A DNA stretch of 64,000 nucleotides, taken from Termitomyces sp. T153 (Eukaryota; Basidiomycota; Agaricomycetes; Agaricales; Lyophyllaceae). Shown here piece by piece: positions 10,237 through 21,342 of the stretch. Position 1 is the stretch's first letter. Every line of letters begins with the position of its first letter. The position numbers were made by a program, and so were the translations under genes. The stretch spans positions 186,001 to 250,000 of the forward strand of contig JACKQL020000022.1 of the NCBI GenBank assembly GCA_018296165.2. The letters are read 5' to 3'. The notes beneath the pieces are model-generated. The model was not told the origin of the DNA. It did not search any database and saw nothing but the letters and a program-made list of their open reading frames with translations.

Positions 10237-12745
10237 ATGTCTGCGTTTAACCCCACATACAACCCCGTCGGTTACCCAACCGATGCCTATGGCCGGCCCC
10301 TACTGGAAAATTCCTACACCCCATTCTACCCGGGTCCCTTCGCGGACCAATACGTGCCCCGTCATTGGACCCCTGACCCCAACCAGGCATTCTACGCCCC
10401 CTCCATCAGCCAGGGAATACCCCCGGGCTGGCGCCGCCCTCCCGCATTCCACGCCGATGGCAACAACCCCCGTATCAACCCCGGAGGATACTCTGCAGCA
10501 CCCCCCAACCCCGCCTACCTCCCCCCCACCCATTACTATGCGTACCCAATCCCCGCTGCAGCCCCAGTCCCTCCGGAGGCCACGGATAACTATTCCCCCC
10601 CGCCCACCGTTTGCCGCTCAAACCCCTCCTTCTCCTAGGCAGCAAAGGATTGAAGCCTACGCCCAGCAACGCGACAAAGTCCTCCGCTTCCTCTGCCTGT
10701 CCCCCGCGGAATTTGCAAGGCGTACCCGCACCCTCCTCACCAACCTAGGCTACCCCGATGCCTCCGCAACTCCGGAGGTCTGGGCGGATCGACTCCTCGA
10801 CTTCCACAAACGCTACCTGCAAGGGAACCTCCCGGAGAATACGCAAGGCACCCTGGGCATCGACGACAACTTACGGAACGAGCTCCGCGCCTTGGTCGAA
10901 GAAATCCACACTAGCCCAAACCCCCGCCCCTTTGAAGACCCTCTGGATCCCGCCCGCTCCTTCCACGTGCAACGCGAGGAACCCGTCGGGACACAAAACG
11001 AAGCCCCATCTTCCGTTCCCCGTCAGCAGGAAGAACTCAACGCGGCCTCCAGCATCTTGAGGAACCTCAACCCCGCGGGGGGGTTGTTCGACCAACCCGC
11101 CGCCCACACCTTGGCTCTCTCCGCCCGGCCCCAGGCCAGCTCCGTGCCCAGCGCCTTCCGAACCTGGGACCAACCCGCCGCCCCCAAACTCCATTCCCAA
11201 CGACCGCCCCTATGCGTCAACAACGACAACAGGACCCTCTCCTATATCAACAAGCCGGGCAACCCCGCCGACAAACACTCCCCGTGCAACGGGCCCCAAC
11301 GAGACCAACCCCCCCACTTCAATCTCCGCGCCCCTCGTAGCAATGCCCCTCCGCCCCGTCCCAACGCCCCAGTTCCCCCGCGACAGCCCATGGGCCCCGG
11401 GGCACCCCGACCCCCTTTTTCCGTCAACCCCTCTCGTCCCCCGCCCGCCCCGATGCCTAATCCCCCCACCGACGCCAACTATTTCGGACCCCCGAACCCC
11501 GGAGGACCCCCTCCCCCTCAATGGGCCCCAGGACCCGCCCCGGGTAGTGTGGGTCAAAACCCCGGTGGAGGACCACCCAATGGCAGACCCCCGGGAGGAT
11601 GGGGCCCGGCAATGGACAACTTTCCCCCCCAGCGCGGAAACAGAAATCACTACTACTACTACTACAATGCCGGACCCCCACCTCGAACTCAAAATTCACA
11701 GGACAATACCTGCGATGCACTGGCCCAGGAGGGTAAGCTCGACATCCAGAAGCCCGAACCCTTCACCGGCCACGACCCTCAGAAGTGGCAAATCTTCCTG
11801 ACCCAGTGTTTAACTATGTTTCAAGCTAAGCCCATCACTTTTCAGCTTGAGAGCTCACGAGTAGCCTTTGCCGCATCATACTTACAGGGCATCGCCTTCG
11901 ACCACTACACCACGCTACTCTGGTTCGACCCAAACAATCCCGTACTCTCCAATTGGCTCGCTTTCACCCAAGAGTTCTTGAGTAAGTTTGGCGTCTTTGA
12001 CACCGTAGCGGAGGCGGAGGAAAATCTCTTCAACCTCCAAATGCGTGACAACGAACGCTTCACGACCTTCATCATACGATTCGAATGAGAGGCCTACAAG
12101 ACCGGCTGGAATTACAACGCCCTCCAGTTTGCCCTCCGTCGTGCCCTACCCCAATGGATCAAGGACGTCCTTTGCCTCGCGCCCAAACAAACCACCTACG
12201 ACGGGTACAAGGCGCTCGTTACCCAGGTCGACCAACGTTACTGGGAAGACCGCAGCGAAAACACGGTGCCCCGGACCTCTTGGAACACCTCCAGTAACAC
12301 CAACTGGCAGGCCGGAGCAACCAATGGCATCCGATCCTCAATCCCCGCTAACCCTGCTAACCCCGCACCCCGCTTCCCTCTGGGCCGAGGAGTCCCCAAC
12401 ACTAACCGACCCCCGGGGCAGCGCCCACCTGCCCAGCTCAACGCCGCCGACCTCCATGACACCCCAGTATCCCTGGATACCAACCCCGACAATCGCGACG
12501 ACATCCTGGACCCCGCCGACGATCAAGAAGCCCTATGCGCAAACAGAATCCAGGACAGCCCGTGGATTGACGTGCCGGAGGAAACGCAGGAGAAACGACG
12601 GAAGGAGGGCGCGTGCATCCTATGTGGTGAGCAGGGACACTTTATTCGCAGTTGCCCTAAACGACAGGTGATGGGACGCGCCATGTGGACGATCGACGGA
12701 GAAGACTGTAACTACCAGTTCACAGAAAACGAGTCGGCGGTTTAG
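10237..12745 (+). pseudogene. Gag of element B
   Basis: This is the structural protein that packages element RNA into particles. The start ATG at 10237 (MSAFNPTYNPVGYPTDAY) is 33 nt after the LTR. The N-terminal third is Pro/Asn/Tyr-rich. The frame shifts by one base around 10594 in a run of C, then continues through a helical segment (RQQRIEAYAQQRDKVLRFL), a long proline-rich linker and the capsid-like core (KPEPFTGHDPQKWQIFLTQ and following). A TGA at 12086-12088 replaces an expected Arg (CGA). The C-terminus has a zinc knuckle CILCGEQGHFIRSC and ends at a TAG. About 830 codons, long for a Gag because of the proline-rich linker. Confidence 0.88.
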
Positions 12746-12746
12746 G

Positions 12747-15700
12747 TCTGGAAGACGCACTAGACCGCGGACCATATCCCGACGTCTTCTCCGCCCCAGC
12801 CACACTCCTCCGCGCAATGATACTTGCCCCAGACAACCCCCCAGCACACCTCCCCTCCCACTCCTCCACAAACCTCCTCCTCCACACCACTCTCCCCTTC
12901 ACCGACAAACCCGTCCCTACACTAGTCGACAGCGGCGCCACCAATAACTTTGTTGACAAATCCCTGGCAGCGCTCGCCCCACAACCCCTCCGCCGCCTCC
13001 CCGCCCCGATCCCCCTCAAACTCTTTGACGGAGACTCTACCCCAGCGGGAGACATCACTCATTGCCTAGAAACGACCCTGACCTTTGCTGACAGACAACA
13101 GCAAGAACTCCGACTACTCGTCACAAAATTACACCCCTCCGCCCCCGTCGTCTTAGGGTTCTCATGGCTCCGCTCCACCAATCCCCACATCGATTGGCCC
13201 AGTCTCACCCTACGCCTCGACCGGGACAACCCCACCAACTCCGGACTGGTACCCTTCAATGTCTCACCCCCCTCCGAGAACTCCGAGACCACAATCGACC
13301 AACCCCGGACCCCGCCGCAACTTCGCTCTAGGTCTGCACGATTGTTCGTCATCTACGTCCGACTTGGCAGCTCGCTCAAGATACTTCCCGCCCTCGTAGA
13401 CAGCGGCGCCTCCAGTGTCTTTGTCAGCAACCAACTTGACCTCCGACGCAACGACCTCGACAAACCCCTCGAGCTCCAACTCTTCGACGGGAGCCCTGCC
13501 ACGACAAGAATCACGCAGTACCACGACAACACCCTCACCCTTGATAACGACCTGCAGTTCCAGGCCCGACTCCTCGTTACCCAACTACCCCTGTCGACCC
13601 CAATCGTGCTCGGACTCCCATGGCTGTGAGACATCAATCCCAACATCAACTGGAAGAACCTCACCATGCAATTCCCCGGCCCCAAAGCAAGCTTAGCGGC
13701 CGCCATCCACCTCCGCTTCCAGTCTATCCCTGATCTCGACGTCACCCTGGACCCGACTGCTACACCTACGGTACCCAACCCTGTCGACTCCGGAAACCTC
13801 GACATTAAAATCATTGGTGCCGTCCCCTTCGCGCGCCTCCTACAAGAAGGTACCCCCGCCTTCCAGTTGCAAGTCATGCCAGCCCTACCCGAGGAATACC
13901 TCCGCGCGGGGACTACTGCGCCAGAAAACAAGACGGAGGAACAGATCCTATCCGAAGTAGTTCCCCCAGAGTACCATGAGTTCGCTGACGTGTTCTCCGA
14001 AGGAAGTGCCAAGGAACTCCCTCTGCACTGCTCCTACGACCACCAGATCGACCTCAAAGAAGGTACCTCACCCCCGTTTGGCAAGATCTACAACATGTCC
14101 AAAATCAAGCTCCGGGCCCTGAAGGAATACCTCGACGACATGCTCGGCAAAGGTTTCATATGTCCCTCGATCTCTGCGGCTGGCGCCCTGGTTCTGTTTG
14201 CCAAGAAAAAAGACGGATCCCTCCGACTCTGTGTGGATTATTGGGGACTCAACAAAGTCACCAAAAAGAACCGGTACCCCCTCCCCTTAATCGGAGACCT
14301 TGTTGATCGCCTTTGCAGCGCCAAGATTTACACAAAAATTGACCTTTGTTCTGGCTACAACAATGTCCAGATCGCCCCGGGACATGAATGGAAGACCGCC
14401 TTTCGCACCCGCTACAGCCTCTTTGAGTATCTCATAATGCCCTTCAGAATGACTAACTCCCCTGCCACCTTCCAGTACTTCATGAACGACATCTTCCACG
14501 ACATGAACAACGTCTTTGTCATCGTATATTTGGACGATATCCTGATCTACTTGAATTTGCCGGCGGAGCATTCGGAGCACGTCCGCCATGTCCTGGAACG
14601 ACTCTGAGAGTATCACCTTCACGCTAAACCCAAAAAGTGCTCATTCCACACAGCGGAAGTCAAATATCTCAGGGTCATTGTCACCCCCGACGGTGTGTGC
14701 ATGGACCCCGCCAAGGTCAACACAATACTCAACTGGCCCTCCCCGCGGAATGTCAAGGAGGTACAGTCATTCTTGGGGTTTGCTAACTTCTATCGCCGCT
14801 TCATCGACAACTACTCTGGGATCACCAAACCCCTCAACCGACTCACACGGAAGGACACCCCTTGGGATTGGGACAGCAAGTGCCAGAGCGTATTCCTCCT
14901 CCTGAAGAAGGCCTTCACCTCCGCTCCGGTCCTCCACCATTTCGACCCCTCCCTACTGATCATGCTCGAATGTGACGCCTCCGACTACGCTATCGCCAGG
15001 ATACTCTCCCAGTCGAACTTGGGGGGCAAGGATCTCCGCCCCGTCGCCTTCTACACCTGATCAATGATCCCAGCAGAACTCAACTACGACATTTACAACA
15101 AGGAACTCCTCGCAATCGTCGAAGCCTTTCGTCAGTGGCGGGCCTACCTCGAGGGGTCCCTGCACCGCATCCAAGTCTACTCCGATCACAACAACCTGCA
15201 ATATTTCACGACCACAAAACAGCTCAGCCGCCGCCAGGCTCGATGGTCCGAAACCCTTTCAGAGTACGATTTTACTATTCACTACTGCCCCGGGCGACTC
15301 GGCGCAAAGCCCAATGCCCTCACTCGGAGACCCGACGTGTATCCGAAGAAATCGTTCGAAACTGAACAAAATGCATTCAACCATTGAGTAGTAATCCCAC
15401 CCAAACATCTACATGCCGTGCTGATTTTAAACAAAGAAGGAATCCTCCAGCAAATCAGGAATTCACCCCCGGACCCCTTCTTCAACCAGCACGACCCCTG
15501 CAACAACCCCAACGAGTCGAGCGTAGACAACCCCTTTTCGCTATCCCCGGACCACCGCCTCCTGCTCCGGAGTGGACGAATCTATGCCCCGGACCACAAG
15601 TCCATTTGCCTCGACATACTCCGGCAGCACCACGATCACAAACTCCGGGGGCACCCAGGAATTTGTAAGACCCTTCAACTCATCTCCCGGACTTATTTTT

Positions 15701-16882
15701 GGCCAGGAATGAAGAAGGACGCGTAAGAGCCTGCGAACCCTGCCTACGGGCCAAAGTACCCCGCCATCGCCCCCACAGATTACTGAAACCCCTCCCCGTC
15801 GGTCGCTGCCCCTGGTCCTCAATATCGATGGATCATATCGTTGAACTCCCCGACTCTGAAGGTTTCAACACAATCCTCGTTGTCGTCTGCTGCCTTACTA
15901 AACAAGCCCTCTTTATTCCCTGCCACACCACTGACACCACCCTGGATTTTGCCAAACTATTTCTAGAACACATATTCTCCAAACACGGACTTCCCAACAA
16001 CATCGTCTCCAACTGCGGACCCCTATTCGTATCTCATTTTTGGCAATCGCTGTGCAAGGCGCTCAAAATCAAAACCAGCCTCTCTACCGCCTATCACCTG
16101 GAAACCGATGGACAAACTGAGCGTGTAAACCAGATGTTAGAACAGTATCTTCGCCTCTACGTTAACTATTTACAGAACGACTGGCGCACGGAGCTTCCCC
16201 TCGCCAAATTCACCTACAACAACACGCCTCACTCCGCCACTGGAGTTTCCCCCTTTTACGCCAACAAGGGCTACAATCCTCGACTCACACTGTCCCTCAA
16301 AGACATTCCTTCCCACATTGCCCACAAAGTCACTGAGGACCTCCGATCCCTCCACCAATTCCTCTGGGACAAGATCGACATCGCCAACCAAGCCTACTCC
16401 AAGCACGCCAATGCCTGTCACAAGCCGACCCCCAACTGGCCCCCCGGCACCCTGGTCTGGCTCGACTGACAAAATCTTAAGACCCGGAGGCCTTCCATCA
16501 AACTCGACCACAAACGCCTTGGCTTATTCAAGATCCTCTGGAAGGTCTCCACCCACGCTTACAAGCTCGACCTGCCTGCCTGAAGGGCCTCCACCCTGTG
16601 TTCCACATTCAACTCCTTGAAAGGCACGCTCCAGACCCCTTCCCTGGCCAACGCCCCAGCTGACCGCCCCCCGTCGAAGTCAAGGATGAGTATCACTATG
16701 AGGTCAACGAGATCCTCGACTCCCGGATAGTTCATGGCTGACTCCAGTACTTGGTCCACTGGAAAGGCTACGGACCTGAGGACAACACATGGGAACCCCA
16801 AAAGAACCTTGACAGAGCCCCCGACAAACTCCGGGACTTCCACCGACGAAATCCCGCCAAGCCCCGGAACCCCCAGGACTGA
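12747..16882 (+). pseudogene. Pol of element B with tandem proteases and a chromodomain
   Basis: Domains in order: protease 1 (VDSGATNNFVD at 12925; VLGFSWLR near 13147), protease 2 (VDSGASSVFV at 13396; VLGLPWL near 13602), RT (VIVYLDDILIY, Asp-Asp codons at 14533-14538), RNase H ([23 protein letters not shown]), integrase with HHCC and core, and a chromodomain (YEVNEILDSR...[17 protein letters not shown] at about 16690-16800). Stops at 13627, 14605, 15058, 15385, 16467, about 16660 and about 16737 are all TGA, mostly where Arg is expected. A frameshift lies at about 15722 and another near 16584. The second integrase catalytic Asp is replaced by Asn (SNCGPLF, 16011). The chromodomain normally guides insertion to heterochromatin. 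This copy cannot encode active enzymes. Confidence 0.93.
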
Positions 16883-18405
16883 CCCAACACAGATGGCAAT
16901 AGTGGGCGTAACCCCCGCCTCTGGGTTCACCAGGGATTCAACTCCCACCAGTACTCTCCTATGTGTTTCCACTTACTCCTCTCCTCGCTCTATCTGAAAC
17001 TTCCCACACTCAGCAGAAGGACCAGAGACCGTATAGGAACAAGCAGTGTACATATATATACTCGAACAAGAAGGGGCAGAGAACAAGTCAACGACGGGGT
17101 CTGAGTTCCCCTCACTCTCCCTCCTCCTCCAACCCTAATCCCGCTACCCTTCCCACCATGAACACCTCCAACTGTGCCACTACCGCCGCCAGAACCTCGG
17201 GTTGCCCGGGAAGCGGTTCCCCCACGTCCGTTGCCATCTCCCACCACGCCCCAGGATCTGCCGTCGCCCTCCGCCGATGCCCTGCCAACAGACGCCCCAT
17301 CTGTGTAACCCCTTGACCCAACTCTGGCGGAAGGTCCCCAGGCATCCTCGCCAACCCATCATGGATGGACCCCAGCGCTGCCAACGCTCTGTCGAGAAGG
17401 ATGCGATGCTCCCTGGCCCAGTCTATGGAACCTGAATCAGTGCTTAGGAGATGAAAGAGGGGAAACCACTCACAAAGCACTCCTCACCGGCCCGAGGCTG
17501 CCTCGTTGGCAAGCCATTCCTCCCGCCGCCGCGCCCTCTCCACTGCCGACCAGACTTCCCCAGCGCTGGAACCCTGCTGGGTCTCCCGCACCCCTGAGCC
17601 TCCTGCCTGCTGCGTTGCCACCTCCACCGCCTCTGCCCGCGCCTGCAAATGCACCATCCACACCTCCAACTCCTGCAGACGAGACAATCGCTCTGCAGCA
17701 GTCCCAACGGCAACGTCCTTGTCTTTCCACGCCAAGTCCCATTCCCTCCGAACCCCGTCCAACTCCCATCAAGCCCCATCCCTCTCCTCCTGTACCCCCT
17801 GAATCTCCTCCTCACGTGCGACCAACAACCATTCCAAGCCCTCTACCGGACGCTGCAGATAGGCCTCCGCAACCGACCACGACCTATCTGCGGACTGCTC
17901 AACGGGGGCTCCGGATGTAGGAGAGTACACCACAGAACCAGGGGGGCCCCCCATTACCTGCTCGCCCCGCGCCCGCTTACTGGGACCTGCCTTGGGTGAA
18001 GGGGACGCTCTCCGTTTCCCTTTCTCCCGCGTGGAAGGGGCCCCCTCCCTCCGCCCACCCCGCAGGGGGCCCACCTTCATGACAGGCGCGCTAACCCGTT
18101 CCCCTTCCCCAGCCCCGGAGCCCCTCCCTGACACCCTGCCCTTCTGCCCTTCCTCCAGCTGCACTGCAACCCAACCTCAATCCCACCCTTGCTCCGCCGC
18201 GACGCAGACAGCCCGCCAACTCAGGGTGACGGAGCACTTCTCGTGCTGCAAACGGCACGGAAGGCACACCGACGTGTCCCGCTGTACCCCCGATGCAGGT
18301 TCCTCAAATTCACACTGCTCCCCTCGTCAGGTACAAGATGCACACTGCAGGGGCATGTTGGTCCGGGAAACATGAAGCTAAGTAGCCACTCACCAGGGCC
18401 GCCGC

Positions 18406-19437
18406 TGATATGATGTTGTCACACCATTGGGAACATAATAAACACCAGAAGTCAAAACAAACATTTATTAAGGCTGAAAACTGTAAGCCTCCTGGTAAAA
18501 CAAGTCCCAGCAACATTATCCCTTTAAATACACCAGAAGAAAGACAGAACAGGATAGGACAAGGACTATACTAGACTATACACTCAATAATAGTCCAATC
18601 ACTGTAATGGGAGGGGAAGCATGGGACTGGCAAAAGCACCTGAGTAGCATCAATTCTGGCAAGATCTGGATCTGATCTAAGACTAACCAGATTGGAATGT
18701 TGACTGAAAGGAGGTAAAGGGGGAATGAATGGAATGAAGGGAAGGGAAAGGAAGATGAATGGAAGAATATGAAATGAATGGAATGAAGGGAAGGAAAAGG
18801 AAGATGAATGGAAGAATATGAAAAAAATGGGAGGGAACAGATGAATGGAAGAACCTGAATGGGAAAGAACCTGAATGGGGAAGAATATGAAATGAACAAA
18901 GGAAGATGAATGGAATGAATGGGAGGGAACAGATGAATGGAAGAATCTGAATGGGAAAGAACCTGAATGGGGAAGAATATGAATGGGAGAAATACAAAGG
19001 AGGGAGAGATAAATGGGGCAAATGGAAGCTAAGAATGCAAAGGAGGAATGATGGAACCAGGAACTGGCCTGTGGCACTGAAACAGGCATGCCAAAAGGGA
19101 GAATTAGAATAACAGTTATGAATAAGGGGCTGGAAAGTATGGAACCAAAAGTCATATGTAGGGGGTGGTCTGTGCACTGTAGAAAGAGGTATAAAAAGCC
19201 CAAGTAGAGTAGCAAATGGACAGGCAATTAATAGGCAAAGGCTCGGTGGTTCCCAGGGAGTGAATCACTTAGGCTGGAGTTTGTTGAGACCCCTCTGCAT
19301 TCAGAATAGAAATATTTTGGAAGTAAACCCCTTCAACTTCAAGCATTCATCAAGACATCAGTGTTGAATTGGAGTAGACTGCCTAAGTCTTCAAGAAAGC
19401 CCCAGAACTATCAGTATTACTCTAACCCAGTACTACA
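18406..19437 (+). repeat. Solo LTR G inserted in B's antisense gene
   Basis: The 1032 bp segment starts TGATATGATG and ends AGTACTACA, flanked by CCGC on both sides (18402-18405 and 19438-19441). Removing it restores the reading frame of the antisense gene across the junction. A TATA box (GGTATAAAAAGCC, 19190-19202) and a polyadenylation-like AATAAA near 18436 fit an LTR. Its base composition (AT- and purine-rich) is unlike surrounding B. The family is not recognised; no internal region remains. Confidence 0.65.
18715..18995 (+). repeat. Purine-rich tandem repeat within LTR G
   Basis: Imperfect repeats of units such as GATGAATGGAAGAATATGAA and CTGAATGGGAAAGAAC make up most of this stretch. 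They create long but meaningless Phe/Ser/Pro-rich frames on the minus strand. Confidence 0.75.
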
Positions 19438-19876
19438 CCGCCTGACACCACTCAAGGGTGGGGGGACCCCTTGCCCGACCCACCGCCTTGGCAAACTGCT
19501 CTGGCGTCACCTCCGCCTGTACCACCCTCGAACCCTCTGGGACAAGCCGGACCACCCCCGGACAAATGCCAGACTTGGAGCGTGTAGAAGGGGCCACGCC
19601 CGCTGGTGGCTGCATCACATCCATGCCAGACGGTGGCCCTGAGGGACCAGCCATGGCCGCGGACAACTCTGCTAAGGGACAATCAGTGTTCTGGGGTATA
19701 TGAGATGGACCGCACTCACGACTACGATACATCGCCTCAACCTGGCGATCTCGGCAACCCTCTGAATCTTCGGAAGACAACGGCTGGGAAGGCGGGGATG
19801 ACGACCTAGATGCTGTGGGAAAATAAGCTGAAGAAGACATTACAACAAGCTGGGGGACTCCCAGGTGTGTCCACCC

Positions 19877-19883
19877 CTTTTAA
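19877..19883 (-). promoter_or_regulatory. TATA-like box of B's antisense gene
   Basis: On the minus strand TTAAAAG precedes a short conserved segment (TGGAC, then ACCTGGG) and lies about 40 nt before the ATG at 19840. Element A has the same TTAAAAG and TGGAC at the same distance from its ATG (25560-25566). Confidence 0.6.
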
Positions 19884-20039
19884 TAACTTAGGAAGGGGCC
19901 CCTGACAAACGGCAGCTGCACCTCAACTTCCTTCCCCACACCGCCGCTGCTCACTGCGGTTTGATCAATATTGATCAACTTCGATTCCCACGCCCTACCA
20001 ATCCCTGACTCGCTCCCCGTGTCTCGAGGGTCTCGACGC

Positions 20040-20053
20040 TGAAGGGGGGGTGA
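20040..20053 (+). promoter_or_regulatory. Polypurine tract of B
   Basis: TGAAGGGGGGGTGA directly precedes the right LTR. It is identical at the corresponding place in A (25722-25735). Confidence 0.8.
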
Positions 20054-21042
20054 TGTCACAACCCGCTCCCTAGACACTGCTCCTAACCCCTCCCAATTTC
20101 CCGTAACTCCCCTGAACCCCGCCCACACTTTTGCGCCCACACAGGATAACTCCGACACTTCTCTGGCAAACCCCGACGGCAACTCCCTCCCCGTAGCCAT
20201 CAACACCCCCCTGAAACCTTCCCCCACTGTTCCTGGCCATGTCATACGTCCCCGACCCCCTACCCTAGTTTACCCAACCCATCCCGGAGTATCACAACGT
20301 CCCCAGAGTGGCCGCGCCCCCAACTGATCCCATCAGAATACTGCCCGGCCCAACCTTGGAGTGTACCCGACACCCATCAACTCCGCACAGCTCCATCGAC
20401 CCCCGCCACCATCTCCGCCGCCCTCCGAGGTACCCAGTAGTCGGTATATAAGTCATAGAATAACTCCTCGAACTTTAGTCTTGATATTACATTTACTGGT
20501 TTCCTATGTTTCGTCTCTCGTCTCATCTCTGTTCCTGTTTTTAAGTTTTGAATCTATCTTTTTTTCTCAGTCTCGTCTCATCTCCATCTCGTCTCGACTG
20601 TACATATTTCCTTTGTTCCTCTAAAGTTCCCTTGCTCCCTACGTCAGTACGAACTCCACACACACGCCATGACCCGAACATTCTTACAACAACTCCGAAC
20701 CTTGCTACCCGCTCGGCCCCGGAACCCATCAAGCTCTGGTAATCCCCTATCCAGCTCTGACCCCACCCCCATCACCTGAGAAGCCTCTGCTTACCCCGCA
20801 ATCTATTTGTGCACCCACGAACTAACCCTGATACCTGCCCTGGGTCAACAACCAGTACCTTCAGTCTTAGACTCCTCCGGACCATTCAGGACTTACTTGG
20901 GCCGCTCTCCCTAGGGACCCCCTCGCAAGCTTTCCCCACTTCCGCTCCAACTCCGGATGCCTGGTTATAAGCGCAGGACATCGCGTCTGCCTAGTAAGGA
21001 CTTGCCAGTGTACTGAGCCCCCGTCATCAGCAGAACCTGACA
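20054..21042 (+). repeat. Right LTR of B
   Basis: The 989 bp repeat starts TGTCACAACC and pairs with 9215-10204. Most differences from the left LTR are C/T or G/A changes, many at CpG. It contains the same TATA box and RNA-start 13-mer (20477-20489). Confidence 0.95.
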
Positions 21043-21329
21043 AAACCCCGGCTCCACTCCCATTGATCACACAGCTGCCTACTCCTTTGCTTCCGCGAAT
21101 CTCCCATATGGTCTTCTGCCTGAACCCCGTCAAGACTGTCCCGTTTCCTTGCAATCTGACTTCTCCGGACCTCCCCGGATCTGTCCGGATCACATCCCAC
21201 CAACTATCCGCACAAGCCATCAGTGCCTGGATGTTTTTGAGTGTTCGGTTACCAGTGCAAGGGGATCACACCCACCTAGTAAGGACTCGCCCAGTGCAGC
21301 TGAGCCCCCGAGGTCAGCGGAACCTGACA
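21043..21329 (+). repeat. Left LTR of A, 3' part
   Basis: The LTR of A resumes here after the AAACC duplication left by B. It matches 26581-26867 and ends AACCTGACA, directly followed by A's primer-binding site. Confidence 0.92.
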
Positions 21330-21342
21330 TAATATCAAGACT
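21330..21342 (+). promoter_or_regulatory. Self-complementary primer-binding site of A
   Basis: TAATATCAAGACT follows the LTR with no gap. Twelve of its 13 bases are perfectly complementary to the predicted RNA start at 8826-8837, and the last pair would be G-U. Confidence 0.72.

Larger units (their letters stand above)
17112..19840 (-). pseudogene. Antisense spliced gene of element B
   Basis: This gene runs against gag-pol, between the chromodomain and the 3' LTR. Exon 1 starts at 19840 (MSSSAYFPTASRSS); intron 1 is GTGAGTGCGG...CTTAG; exon 2 ends at TLEWCQAAAL before a GTGAGTGGC donor. A middle exon (about 18164-17484) has a basic stretch (KGKRRASPSPKAGPSKRARG) followed by a long Glu/Arg/Leu-rich, coiled-coil-like region (EGLEWLLVAREEEIQGVQEE and beyond). 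A conserved intron (GTGAGTGGTT...CTAAG...TTCAG, near 17460-17420) leads to the C-terminal exon with REHRILLDRALAAL and GRLLAGHRRRATADPGAW. The stop is at 17112. One frameshift lies near 17765, and solo LTR G splits exon 2. The same gene occurs in A. The basic segment suggests a nuclear protein; the function is unknown. Confidence 0.7.
9215..21042 (+). mobile_element. Chromovirus-type Gypsy retrotransposon B
   Basis: An 11.8 kb plus-strand element starting TGTCACGACC and ending CCTGACA, flanked by AAACC (9210-9214 and 21043-21047). The empty target is seen in A's right LTR at 26581-26585. The order of parts is LTR, self-priming site, gag, tandem proteases, RT, RNase H, integrase, chromodomain, antisense gene, polypurine tract, LTR. 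It has a solo LTR (G) inserted in its antisense gene. The two LTRs differ by roughly 6% in the first 150 bp, mostly by transitions. Confidence 0.95.

Noticed and set aside
11210..11692. Minus-strand Gly/Val/Ser-rich frames within B gag
   Set aside because: Opposite-strand shadows of the proline-rich gag linker; no promoter, introns or conservation signs as seen for the real antisense gene.
18571..19227. 218-codon minus-strand frame rich in Phe, Ser and Pro
   Set aside because: It is the shadow of a purine-rich tandem repeat inside solo LTR G, with no motif and repeat-driven composition.
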